A stretch of 64,000 nt of DNA from Myxococcus llanfairpwllgwyngyllgogerychwyrndrobwllllantysiliogogogochensis. Its GTDB lineage: Bacteria > Myxococcota > Myxococcia > Myxococcales > Myxococcaceae. Shown in pieces: positions 48,544 to 56,971 of the stretch; within the stretch, counting starts at the first letter, position 1; each line of letters starts with the position of its first letter. Position numbers and translations under genes: made by a program. Location of the stretch: contig NZ_VIFM01000002.1 of assembly GCF_006636215.1 (NCBI RefSeq), forward strand, positions 62,001-126,000, given 5' to 3'. The notes under the pieces were generated by a model. That model saw only the letters and a list, made by a program, of their open reading frames with translations. It did not search any database and was not told where the DNA came from.

Positions 48544-48894
48544 CTACTTCACTTCACGCGTGAGCCTGGAATCCCAGGGACACCAGTGGTTGCCCGGCAG
48601 GAACGCTCCCCCTGCCTCATCCAGGTGGTCCTCCACGTACACCATGTTCGCATCGCAGACCTCGATGGCCATCGAGAAGAACCGGATGGTCGTTGGGTCC
48701 AGATGGAACGAGAACTTTGGATTGTACGGCTGCGTCCTCTTGATGATTCGTCCATGCACATGGATCTCGTTGCTCTCCTCACCGGAGATGATCTTCCGTG
48801 CATGGTTGATGGTCTGGTCGTCCGTCAGCTCGATGATGAACTCGGTCCCAGGTGAGCTCTGCTGCGTGAATGCGAAGCGGGTGGCAGTCGCCAT
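48544..48894 (-). CDS. Small BP74-domain-like protein
   Basis: A 116-residue protein, AGGAG seven bases before ATG 48894. The sequence FAFTQQSSPGTEFIIELTDD, HARKIISGEE, IHVHGRIIK, NPKFSFHLDPTTIRFFSMAI, EVCDANMVYVEDHLDEAGG and FLPGNHWCPW strongly resembles the domain found at the N-terminus of Dictyostelium BP74, a family of calmodulin-related secreted proteins also seen in myxobacteria. The assignment is from memory of the pattern. There is no signal peptide. The function in bacteria is unknown. Confidence 0.65.
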   Translation of the reverse strand: MATATRFAFTQQSSPGTEFIIELTDDQTINHARKIISGEESNEIHVHGRIIKRTQPYNPKFSFHLDPTTIRFFSMAIEVCDANMVYVEDHLDEAGGAFLPGNHWCPWDSRLTREVK

Positions 48895-49036
48895 GGCGCA
48901 ACTCCTGTGAGGGTGGGGCGCCCGATGTAAAGGGTCACCTCCTCAACCCACAAACCGCCCGCGCGCCCCGCAGTGGAAAACCTCTCAGTTCCATGTGCGG
49001 GGTTGCGAAACCACACACCTCAATCCGTCCCCAGGC

Positions 49037-50314
49037 TCACCCACCCCGAGGCTTGCGTCGCCTCGCGAGGCGAGCCGCCTGCTCGGGATTCAACATCCCC
49101 ACATACGCCAGCATCCCGTCGATGCGCGCACCGCGCTTCGCATCCCCACCATCCCGGTCCTCCTGGTGAATCATCGCGCGCAGCTTGCGCCGCTCCTCCC
49201 GCGACAACCCCAGTTCCTCGTTCACCGTGACGCCCGTGACTCGCTGACGCCCACCCCGACGCATCACGCGCGTCTTCTCGCGGTTCACCTCGAAGCCCTC
49301 TTCCGTCACGTACTTCGCGGCCAGCGCCCGCACCTTCTCCAGCGCCCCCAGGTCATCCCCCGAGAACGTCAGGTCATCCGCATAACGCGTGTACGTGTAC
49401 CCATACCTGCGCGAAAGGCCCGCCAGCCTCCGGTCCAACCGCGTCAGCACCGCGTTGCACAGCCCCGGACTCGTCGGCGCACCCTGCACGCAGACTCGCG
49501 GCCCCACCGGCACGTGGAACACCGTCCCCTCCACCTCCACCGGCTGACGCTCCGCCTCCGTCATCAACACCGCCAACGTCGCCGCCACCGGATAGCCATA
49601 CCCGAAGGCCAACAACAACCCTCGCACCCGGTTCACCGTCACCGACGGAAAGAAGTCCTTCAGGTCCAGCTTCAACACCACCCGCTTGCCCACGTGCGGC
49701 GCCGCCCCCGTCTTGATGGAGCGCCCCGTCACGAAGCCGTGCGCCTGCGCACTCACCGGCAGCTTCGACACCAGCACCGCCAGCAATCTTCGCTGTAGTG
49801 CCTTGAGCCTCCGCTTCGGCGCATGCAACAGCCGCACGCCCCCCGAACGCTTCGGCACCGAGAACGTCACGTAGTGCGACACGCGCTCCCGCGCCCGGTG
49901 TGTCGAGTAGTGCCGCAACTGCCCCACGGAGATACGCAGCGCCGTGGCCACGTCCTCCTCCGTGCGCCACACCGGCAACCCGTACCGCGCGAGCTGCGCC
50001 TCGTCCGGCAGCAAATCGCGCACGTTCCGGTTCCGCGTCCGGAACGCCGTGGAGAAGAAGCGCCGCGCCTCGGTTGCCGCGAAGAGCCGCTTGCGCTTCC
50101 GCGTGTAGACGCGCTTGCCCTTGGGCAGCAGCCGCGCGTCCCGCAGAATCTGTCGCAGGTGCCCGGGCTTCAGCGGCCCCGACGTGGCCACCGTCTCGCG
50201 CACCACGTCCGCCGGACGGCCTCGCGCATCTCGCTCGGACGCATCCAGCCGCGCGACGTCGCGTGTCACCGGCTTGGGGGAGAACAGCCCCTTGAACCAA
50301 TCGAGCCAGCTCAT
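49037..50314 (-). CDS. Retron reverse transcriptase (Mx65-like)
   Basis: A 425-residue RT. Motifs: SAQAHGFVTGRSIKTGAAPHV (retron NAxxH-type region, 188 on), LKLDLKDFFPSV (motif A), QGAPTSP (277-283), TRYADDLTFSG (active site YADD 311-314), and RQRVTGVTVN (retron VTG motif). The N-terminal half (KGKRVYTRKRKRLFAATEARRF) is of the Mx65 type rather than Mx162. ATG 50314 (MSWLDWFKG) directly follows the a2 repeat; readings that begin earlier would translate the msd RNA and are rejected. It produces msDNA, a branched RNA-DNA molecule, used in phage defence in other retrons. Confidence 0.95.
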   Translation of the reverse strand: MSWLDWFKGLFSPKPVTRDVARLDASERDARGRPADVVRETVATSGPLKPGHLRQILRDARLLPKGKRVYTRKRKRLFAATEARRFFSTAFRTRNRNVRDLLPDEAQLARYGLPVWRTEEDVATALRISVGQLRHYSTHRARERVSHYVTFSVPKRSGGVRLLHAPKRRLKALQRRLLAVLVSKLPVSAQAHGFVTGRSIKTGAAPHVGKRVVLKLDLKDFFPSVTVNRVRGLLLAFGYGYPVAATLAVLMTEAERQPVEVEGTVFHVPVGPRVCVQGAPTSPGLCNAVLTRLDRRLAGLSRRYGYTYTRYADDLTFSGDDLGALEKVRALAAKYVTEEGFEVNREKTRVMRRGGRQRVTGVTVNEELGLSREERRKLRAMIHQEDRDGGDAKRGARIDGMLAYVGMLNPEQAARLARRRKPRGG

Positions 50315-50484
50315 GGTGCTCCGGGAGGGGCCAGGGGACGACCTGCGAGGCGCTGGACCCGGGGTTCCCTGCGTTCCGTACGCTGGGACCCTGGAGAAGA
50401 GAAGGAGACAGAACACCGCCGCGGCGAAACACCACGGCACCGACGGCTCATCCGCGAGCCCGGGCCCTTCCCGAGAGCATCACC
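50315..50484 (-). ncRNA. Retron msr-msd (template for msDNA)
   Basis: Read on the - strand: a1 repeat 50484-50459 (GGTGATGCTCTCGGGAAGGG...) pairs imperfectly with a2 50337-50315 (CCCCTGGCCCCTCCCGGAGC..). Between them are msr hairpins at 50460-50445 (GGCTC/GAGCC) and 50438-50418 (GCCGTGG/CCGCGGC), then a polypyrimidine run. The msd hairpin follows at 50391-50362: GGGT-CCC-A-GCGT, loop ACGGA, ACGC-A-GGG-A-ACCC. The size fits a msDNA of roughly 65-70 nt. The a1 start overlaps the TGA of the upstream SWIM gene and a2 abuts the RT start. Confidence 0.85.
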
Positions 50485-52123
50485 GGTTATCGTCATCGCC
50501 GCCGTCCTCGTCAAGCGCCTCGGTGTCGTCCGCCTCGTCCGTGTCGGCGTCCTCGTTCCTGGGTCGCCGCGCCGCCGCTCCCGTCGTGCTCACCGCGAGC
50601 GCCTCGGCCGAAGACGGCACCGAGCTCGCCAGCTCCTTGCGCCGCGCCTTCGCCAGCCGAAGCAACGCCAGCAGGTGCGCGCACGGCCCCTGGTTCATCA
50701 GGTGCTCGCGGAAGTACTCACAGCCGCACTTGCCGAAGAGGAGCCGGTCCTCGTCGTTCAACACCAGCTCCACGCCCTGCTGCGGCCCCACGTGCCCGTG
50801 CACCACCCAGTCGCGGTGGACCACCTCGCGCACCACCGCGCCCTCGGGCGTCGGCAGCTTGCGCACCTTGCGTGTCTCGCGCGTCGTCTCCGACGTCACC
50901 TTCACCGCGTCCGCCGCCACCAGGCGCTCGGCTTCCTCGCGCCGCACATCCGGTGGATACAGCCGGCCCAGGTTCACGGGCGTGGCGAACAGCTCGCGGT
51001 GCCGCCAGTGCCGCGCCTCCACGTCGAACACCGCCCGCCCCGCCGCGCACTGTGTCGCCAATGCCTCCGCCGCTTGTGCCTTGCTCACGCCCAGCGCCCG
51101 CGCGACCTCGTCCGTGGAGGCGTGCACGCGCTCACGCAACAACCCGAGCACCCGCTCCGTCAGCTCGCTGTCCTGCCCCGGCTCCAGCAGCAGGTCCATC
51201 CCCGCCGTGCCCGTCCACCGGTTCTCCGTCCACCCCGACAGCCCGAGCACGAAGCGAACCCCCGGCCCCAGGTGCACCCCGTAGAAGTGCGGCAGTGCCC
51301 GGCCCTTCAGGTAGATGTCCACCTTGTCCGCGTACGGCAGCAATGGCTCCAGCAGCCGCAGCCTCCGCCGACCCCACGTGCGCACCGTGCGCGGCTCCGT
51401 GGAGCCATGCGTCGCGCCACGCAACGGCACTTCGTGCTCCCACGGCTCCAGCACCAGCTTCGCGTCCTGACCCGGAGTGAGCACGTAGCGCAGCGCCCGG
51501 GGAGACATCTTCGCCTTGGTGAAGGTGAGGTAGCGCACCGCCGATAGCAGGTCCACCGGCCTCACCGTCAGCTTCGTGCCCGGCATCGCCATGCCGCCCT
51601 GGAGCTGGAGGAAGCCTCGCACCCACGCGTCCGGCACCTCCACCTTCTGCTCGAAGCGTCCTCCCGCGCCCTGCGTGCGGACCTCGAAGCCCTCCGCACC
51701 CACGCGCAGGTGTGTCTCCCGGCTGGAGCGCATCTCCGCCAGCGCCGCCCACAGCCACGCGGTGAAGTCCACGTTGGTGGTGCCGCAGCGCACCTCGCCC
51801 TCGGGCGCGAAGCAGCTCCGGTCCACGATGACCATTCCGTACGAACTCTGGTCCTGACTGAACGCCTCGAAGAAGACGCGGTCCGGGTGCACGGTGATGA
51901 TGGGGTCCATCAATCCCCCCATCCACTCCGAGCTCCACTCGTCCGATTGCCAGATGAGCTGCCCGAGCGCCTGGAGCGCCAGCCGTATCGGCAGCACGTC
52001 CTTCGCCACCTTCGCGTGGAAGCGCACCGGCCGATGCTGGTCCGCCGACAAGCCCAACAGCGCGCGCTCCCGCGTGGACTCGAAGACCGACGGCGTCGCG
52101 TAGAGGAGGTCGACCACCGTCAT
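50480..52123 (-). CDS. SWIM zinc-finger protein of MoxR-type conflict locus
   Basis: A 547-residue cytoplasmic protein. The SWIM domain lies at about 465-490, KCGCEYFREHLMNQGPCAHLL, giving CxC...CxH zinc ligands; the C-terminus is acidic (DEDGGDDDNR). The middle has a winged-helix-like stretch (LLRERVHASTDEVARALGVS). SWIM proteins occur in MoxR-vWA-beta-propeller systems and such a system lies 2-10 kb away. It starts inside the stop of the upstream gene (ATGA overlap) and its own stop lies in the retron a1 repeat, so transcription through the retron is likely. Confidence 0.85.
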   Translation of the reverse strand: MTVVDLLYATPSVFESTRERALLGLSADQHRPVRFHAKVAKDVLPIRLALQALGQLIWQSDEWSSEWMGGLMDPIITVHPDRVFFEAFSQDQSSYGMVIVDRSCFAPEGEVRCGTTNVDFTAWLWAALAEMRSSRETHLRVGAEGFEVRTQGAGGRFEQKVEVPDAWVRGFLQLQGGMAMPGTKLTVRPVDLLSAVRYLTFTKAKMSPRALRYVLTPGQDAKLVLEPWEHEVPLRGATHGSTEPRTVRTWGRRRLRLLEPLLPYADKVDIYLKGRALPHFYGVHLGPGVRFVLGLSGWTENRWTGTAGMDLLLEPGQDSELTERVLGLLRERVHASTDEVARALGVSKAQAAEALATQCAAGRAVFDVEARHWRHRELFATPVNLGRLYPPDVRREEAERLVAADAVKVTSETTRETRKVRKLPTPEGAVVREVVHRDWVVHGHVGPQQGVELVLNDEDRLLFGKCGCEYFREHLMNQGPCAHLLALLRLAKARRKELASSVPSSAEALAVSTTGAAARRPRNEDADTDEADDTEALDEDGGDDDNR

Positions 52124-54066
52124 GACAGGGCCTCCTTCGTGGACGCGGAGAAGACTCGCGGAGTCTCCGACGGGCCTCGCAGCTCCGGCCAGCGCGTGAG
52201 CACCTTCGCCAGCAGCTCCACCAGGGCCTCCTTCGGATAGCGCTTGTCCGGCAGCGCGAAGGTGTCTCGCATCCGGGGCAGCAACATCCTCGCGGCCTCC
52301 ACATCATGCAACGCCGCGTTGGCCAGCGCGGCGAAGGCCGCGTGCCGCGTGCGCCGGTGCAGGGGCCTCAGCAGCGTGGCCTGGAGCAGGTCCAGGTTGA
52401 GCATCGCCAGCGCCCTCGCGCGCGGCGAGTCCCGCCCCAGGAGCCGGAACGCGAGCGCCTGCACGTGAATCTGCGGCGCCTCCAGCAGGTCCCGCACCGC
52501 CAGCGGGTCCGCCAGGTAGAAGTCATCCGAGCGCTGGAAGAACAGCCGCGTGAGCCGGTTCCGCATCAGCAGCCGGTCGAAGTCCCAGATGGAGAACGCG
52601 GGCACGGCGCCCAGGGCGTTGGCGGCTCGACGCGCGAACACGCCGCCTTCCTTCGGCAACTTCTCGTAGTGCTCGGCCAGCGCGTCCAGCACCCGCGTCC
52701 ACTCCTTCTGGCGCTTGTCCGCGCCATGTTCGGGCACGAACTGCGTGGCGGCGCGGCTCGCGATGAAGTCCAGCAGCTCCTCATCGCGCTGCTCCAACGC
52801 GCGCGCCACCAGCTCCGGGTATGCCGCATGCCAGCCGGAGGCGACGTGCATCCGGAAGGGGCCGCGCATCAGCTCCGGGAAGCGCTCGTACATCGCCACC
52901 GCCGTCGCGTCCTTCAGCGGCAGCACCCTCGCGAAGCCCAGGCCTGGCAGGTTCCATTCGGCGCCTGCCCCCGCCACCTGGAGGAGCCGCCGCCGCGCCA
53001 CGGGCTCGTCCCGGTCCGCGTCCTTCACCAGCTTGCGCACCTCGGTGTCGAACGTCTCCTCCGTCGAGGAGGTGCGCAGCGCCGCCGCCCACACGTCCTC
53101 CCAGCCACGCACCCGACACAGCTCGAGCAACTCCGGCAGGGCCTTCGCGTTCTTCACCCCATGGATGCTCGTCCTGCCGGCCCACCTCGGGAACACCGAG
53201 CGCAGGTTCTCCAGGACATAGGGCACCACGTCGCGCCCGCGCTTCTCCACCAGCTCCACGAAGACGTGGGCGGCCATGGTGGGCGCGAACTCCGGATGGT
53301 GCTCGCCCAGCGCGCGCACCAGCGCGTCCGGCGCCTTCACCGACTCCGTGAGCGCCATGACGTCCCGACGCCACATCTCCTCGGACACCAGCCGGCGATA
53401 CACCGTCCACGCCTGGTCCGTGTCGCCCCTGGCGAAGAGGCGCTCCCGGTAGGTGCCCCACATCGGAAGCGGCTTCTTCGACGGGGACCAGGTGTTCTGC
53501 GTGAAGGGCAGGTGTTGACGGATGAAGGGCCGCGCCGCCTCCGGGTCCACCGCGTCCAATTCGAGCGCCGTCGCCTCATCCAGCCGGAGGAGAGGTTGCT
53601 CCACCTTGCTCAACTCGAGGTGCCGGGCGCCGCGCGTCTTCGCGCCCCGGAAGCGTCGCGTGACGTCCTCGCGCCACACCGCCTCCTGCAGCTTGCCCAG
53701 GCCCTGCAGCTTCCAGCCGTACAGCTTGCGGAACACGGCCACGTCGTCGGCGCGGTCCGCGTCCGACAGCCACGTCTCCAGCGCGGCGGCGTACTCACTC
53801 TTCCACGGGTCGAACAACTTCCCGCTCGCCGTGACGTTGACCGGCACCAGCCAGGAGAGGATGAGCGGACGGAAGAGGACGCGGTCCCTCACGTGCAGCG
53901 CCGGCCCCCACAGCCAGGGGAAGCTCTGGAAGCGGGGCCGCCGGGCCAGCGACTCCAGCTCCGCGCGAAGCTCCAGGTCCGACTGTCTTCGCGCGAGGGC
54001 GCTCCGGATGGCGGCTTCCATCTCCCGCGCCTCGCGTCTTGCCCGCTGCTCCCAGCTCTCGCTCAC
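52120..54066 (-). CDS. Uncharacterised 648-residue protein paired with SWIM protein
   Basis: No certain family. The protein is helical throughout, with HEAT/ARM-like character (for example RTRHAAFAALANAALHDVEA near 590). The N-terminal 30 residues are a basic coiled segment (WEQRARREAREMEAAIRSAL). No catalytic motif, signal or membrane span is seen. Its 3' end overlaps the SWIM start by 4 bp, so the two are translated together. Similar large helical proteins accompany SWIM and MoxR genes in other myxobacteria (recollection, not checked). It is probably a scaffold or peptide-binding component. Confidence 0.75.
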   Translation of the reverse strand: MSESWEQRARREAREMEAAIRSALARRQSDLELRAELESLARRPRFQSFPWLWGPALHVRDRVLFRPLILSWLVPVNVTASGKLFDPWKSEYAAALETWLSDADRADDVAVFRKLYGWKLQGLGKLQEAVWREDVTRRFRGAKTRGARHLELSKVEQPLLRLDEATALELDAVDPEAARPFIRQHLPFTQNTWSPSKKPLPMWGTYRERLFARGDTDQAWTVYRRLVSEEMWRRDVMALTESVKAPDALVRALGEHHPEFAPTMAAHVFVELVEKRGRDVVPYVLENLRSVFPRWAGRTSIHGVKNAKALPELLELCRVRGWEDVWAAALRTSSTEETFDTEVRKLVKDADRDEPVARRRLLQVAGAGAEWNLPGLGFARVLPLKDATAVAMYERFPELMRGPFRMHVASGWHAAYPELVARALEQRDEELLDFIASRAATQFVPEHGADKRQKEWTRVLDALAEHYEKLPKEGGVFARRAANALGAVPAFSIWDFDRLLMRNRLTRLFFQRSDDFYLADPLAVRDLLEAPQIHVQALAFRLLGRDSPRARALAMLNLDLLQATLLRPLHRRTRHAAFAALANAALHDVEAARMLLPRMRDTFALPDKRYPKEALVELLAKVLTRWPELRGPSETPRVFSASTKEALS

Positions 54067-54127
54067 CCCTGGTTTTCTACACCGGCCGAGTCAGGCCGCG
54101 CACCAGGACAGTTCGCCCGGCGGTGCC

Positions 54128-54721
54128 TCAGAAGCGCAGCACCGGGCCCACAATCACCGACTGAATCAGCTTGGCGCACTCGTCCACCGAGTCCCGCGAG
54201 AGCTTCACGTCACAGAACTGGAAGGCCGTGGCGGCGGAGATGCCCCAGTGCTCGCTGAACCAGCCATCCACGCCCAGGCGGAAGGCCATGCTCGTGGTGT
54301 CCACGTTCTCCCGCAGGAAGTTGCCCATCGCGTCCGGGGTGAAGGTGCTGCCCCAACTCTTCGACAGCCGCGCGCCCACCCAGGGGGTGATGGGCTTGTC
54401 CCGGAAGAAGCGCAGCCGCGCCTCGATTCCCACCGCCTTGTAATCCAGTTGCGTGCGCTCCAGCCGGTTGTCCCTCGCCGCGTCGCGCAGCTCCGTGCCC
54501 CACGTTTCCGAGACTTCGGCCAGCAGCCCCAGGGACAGCCCCGGCGGGGACTCCACGCCCAGGTAGGCATGCAGCGCCGGTCCCTTCGCGCTGAAGTCAC
54601 TCAAATGGTCCAGGGAGATTCCCGCGCCCAGCGAGGCATGACCATTCCAACCGTCCGCCACCGCCTGGGTGCCCACGCCCAGCACGCCCACCAGCGCCAC
54701 CCACTTCGACACCTTTTTCAT
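54128..54721 (-). CDS. Small outer membrane beta-barrel-like protein
   Basis: A 197-residue protein from ATG 54721 with a signal peptide (VALVGVLGVGTQAVADG). The mature part has alternating strands (GLSLGLLAEVSETWG, FRLGVDGWFSEHWG) and ends IQSVIVGPVLRF with a terminal Phe, as in outer membrane barrels. The upstream reading from 54799 is rejected because the signal peptide would be internal. It is 61 bp before the 648-residue gene in the same direction. Confidence 0.72.
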   Translation of the reverse strand: MKKVSKWVALVGVLGVGTQAVADGWNGHASLGAGISLDHLSDFSAKGPALHAYLGVESPPGLSLGLLAEVSETWGTELRDAARDNRLERTQLDYKAVGIEARLRFFRDKPITPWVGARLSKSWGSTFTPDAMGNFLRENVDTTSMAFRLGVDGWFSEHWGISAATAFQFCDVKLSRDSVDECAKLIQSVIVGPVLRF

Positions 54722-54952
54722 GGAGGCCAGTCTATGTCCGACTCGCGCCCGGAGCATGAAGTGGGACTCCGTGTCATGAAGCCAACCGCCCTCCGTCACG
54801 GGAGGGACGCCCCGCTCCCGCGCCCACCCCGGCCTTCACCGTCGACGAGCAGGCGTCCCGGTACCGCGAGGCCGGTGGACGTCCGCTGGTATTCCTTCAA
54901 GGGGGGTGGGTGCTCTTCGCGCCGACGGAGTCCGGCGGTTAGGCTTTCGTTC

Positions 54953-56128
54953 ATGTCCGTCACCTTTGAAGCCGCGGCCACCGCCGTCCGCGACGCCCTC
55001 TCCGACGCGGGACAGGGGCTCGTCGAGCGCGAGGCCATGGTGGAGCTCATCGCGCTGTCCGCCGTCGCCGGTGAGCACCTGCTGGTCATCGGTCCCCCCG
55101 GTACCGCGAAGAGCGAGGCCGTGCGCCGCACCGCCCGCGCGCTGGGGGGCTCCTACTTCGAGTACCTGCTGGGCCGCTTCACCGAGCCCTCCGAGTTGTT
55201 CGGCCCCGTGGACCTGCGCAAGCTGCGCGAGGGCCTGGTGGAGACGGAGACCACGGGCATGCTTCCGGAGGCGGATGTCGCCTTCCTCGACGAGGTCTTC
55301 CTCGGCTCCACCGCCATCCTGAACACGCTGCTGGGCCTGCTCAACGAGCGCACGTTCCGCCGGGGCCACACGCGCATGCGCTGCCCCCTGCGCGTCTGCG
55401 TGGGCGCCGCCAACGCGCTGCCCGAGGATGAGTCGCTCGCCGCGTTCGCGGACCGCTTCCTGGCGCGCATCTTCGTCGAGCCCGTGCCGGACCCGCGCCT
55501 GGAGGACCTGCTCGCGGGCGGGGCCTCGCTGTGGGGCGAGGGGACTGGACGCCGCGCCTCCCTGGCCGCGCTGGATGTGCTCGCACAGGCGGCGCGCGAG
55601 GCGGACCTGGCCCCCGTGCGTCCGCATCTGGCCCACGCGCTGCGCTCCCTGCGCGCGGCGGGGCTGTCGCTGTCGGACCGGCGCGCGGTGAAGGTGCAGC
55701 GACTGGTGGCCGCCGCGGCCGTGCTCGCGGGACGCTCCGTGCCGAGCACCGCGGACTTGTGGCCGCTCATTTACGCGGTGCCGACGAAGGAAGGACAGGC
55801 GCTCGCTCGGGACGTGCTGCGGGATTTGCTCGCGGCGACGGAGAACCCGGCGCTCTCAGCGGCGGCGTTGGAGGCCAGCGCGGGGCCGTGGGCTCGGGCG
55901 CAGCGAATCGCCCAGGCGGGGCAGGTGCTGCTCGCCGAGCGCCCGGAGGAGGCCGAGGCCTTCTCCGCGTGGCGGCTCAAGCTGGAGGGCGTGGCGCGGG
56001 AGATGGACGCGAGCTTCGCGCCCGAGTTCCTTCCCGAGGACCTCAAGGCCTTGCGCGCGGGGCTCACGGAGGCGCTCGCGCTCGCCGCACCGGTGCCCCT
56101 GGGGATTCGTCAGGCAGGGCTCTCCTGA
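54953..56128 (+). CDS. MoxR-type AAA ATPase of ternary conflict system
   Basis: A 391-residue ATPase. It has Walker A GPPGTAKSE (47-54), LLGRFTEPSELFGP (MoxR motif), Walker B FLDEVF near 111, the LLNERTFRRG segment, sensor 1 VGAANALPED, and the Arg-containing FADRFLARI. The C-terminal third is a helical lid. MoxR ATPases act on vWA partner proteins. Here the partner genes bpX5-like, vWA/propeller-like and bpX6-like lie 5 kb downstream on the same strand, separated by an inserted element, so operon continuity is broken after this gene. Confidence 0.9.
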   Translation: MSVTFEAAATAVRDALSDAGQGLVEREAMVELIALSAVAGEHLLVIGPPGTAKSEAVRRTARALGGSYFEYLLGRFTEPSELFGPVDLRKLREGLVETETTGMLPEADVAFLDEVFLGSTAILNTLLGLLNERTFRRGHTRMRCPLRVCVGAANALPEDESLAAFADRFLARIFVEPVPDPRLEDLLAGGASLWGEGTGRRASLAALDVLAQAAREADLAPVRPHLAHALRSLRAAGLSLSDRRAVKVQRLVAAAAVLAGRSVPSTADLWPLIYAVPTKEGQALARDVLRDLLAATENPALSAAALEASAGPWARAQRIAQAGQVLLAERPEEAEAFSAWRLKLEGVAREMDASFAPEFLPEDLKALRAGLTEALALAAPVPLGIRQAGLS

Positions 56129-56162
56129 CGGGGGTCGCGCGGTGATGGTGAGGGACGCGTCA

Positions 56163-56168
56163 ATGAAT
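56163..56168 (+). repeat. Target-site duplication, left copy (ATGAAT)
   Basis: ATGAAT directly precedes the left terminal repeat (TGTCGG at 56169). The same six bases follow the right end at 61012. Duplication of this length fits IS21-type insertion. Confidence 0.8.
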
Positions 56169-56228
56169 TGTCGGTCCTCAAAACCATTGCTCCCCGCTGG
56201 GCCGAGTTTCTCGAAGCCATTGCTCCCC
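56169..56228 (+). repeat. Left terminal repeat region of the element
   Basis: The outer 27 bp are TGTCGGTCCTCAAAACCATT then GCTCCCC; 22 of 27 match the inverted right end. The inner copy is TTCTCGAAGCCATTGCTCCC at 56208. Two motif copies per end are typical of the IS21 family, where they bind IstA. Confidence 0.85.
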
Positions 56229-56262
56229 TTGAGGGGGGCTCAAATTCCGCAGTCGTGATGTG

Positions 56263-56970
56263 TTATCTGTTCGAAAATGACGGGACGGGCCACAGCCTGT
56301 CGCAGAGATAGTAGCCGTTCTGTCTGTAATGCATCGGCGGCTGTTCGAAGTCGTACTCGAATTGATCTTCCAAAACCGCGGATGCGGCCAGTCCCGCAAC
56401 GATGAGTTTCTGCTTCTGTTGAAGCCAGCGGTATCCGGCCTCGACGTAGTCGCGAAGGACGTCCAATGAGGGTGGGCCGAACAGATTGTCTTCATCGGTA
56501 CGTCGGCAACTAAATCCAGTGGCCTTGAGTTCCTTGGCCAGGCCGATGCACAAACGCATGAAGTCCGATTTCGCCTGAGGGTCGATAGCGGTCCAGTCCG
56601 GGTCGAAGCCGAATAGAATTTCATGAACGCGGCTTGAAAACAGGAGTTCAACACTTGTTTGTTTGGACGGCTCCATTCGGACACGGATGCTGACATCGTC
56701 TGAATGTCCGCCAAACCACAGTTCGACGGTGGTCGAGCGCCAGTATTCGGTCTCCTCGGGTTCGTGATCGATGGGCGAGGAAAGATTGATGGACCTTGCC
56801 TTGATGATACGTCTCTGCTTTCGATCGACGACGAGCAGATTCCCGCTTTCCGGTAGGGCGGGGTGGGGTTCGTGGTGTTGCTGTAGATAGGAGCCGATCC
56901 TCGCGAGGACATCAGGCCAGTCGCCGTTCACGGGTGTAAGGCTCAACGCGGTTGATGCGTATTCTGCCAT
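56263..56970 (-). CDS. Probable immunity protein for the PAAR nuclease effector
   Basis: A 235-residue soluble protein from ATG 56970, one base after the effector stop. No known domain is recognised. It has conserved-looking SLTPVNGDWPDVLARIGSYL and TVELWFGGHSDDVSIRVRME segments. Position directly downstream of a T6SS toxin, similar lower GC, and lack of export signal fit an immunity protein. It ends 35 bp inside the left terminal repeat region. Confidence 0.7.
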   Translation of the reverse strand: MAEYASTALSLTPVNGDWPDVLARIGSYLQQHHEPHPALPESGNLLVVDRKQRRIIKARSINLSSPIDHEPEETEYWRSTTVELWFGGHSDDVSIRVRMEPSKQTSVELLFSSRVHEILFGFDPDWTAIDPQAKSDFMRLCIGLAKELKATGFSCRRTDEDNLFGPPSLDVLRDYVEAGYRWLQQKQKLIVAGLAASAVLEDQFEYDFEQPPMHYRQNGYYLCDRLWPVPSFSNR

Positions 56971-56971
56971 G

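Noticed and set aside
50315-50440. N-terminal extension of the retron RT
   Set aside because: The extra 42 codons lie in the msd and a2 repeat; ATG 50314 directly after a2 is the usual retron start.
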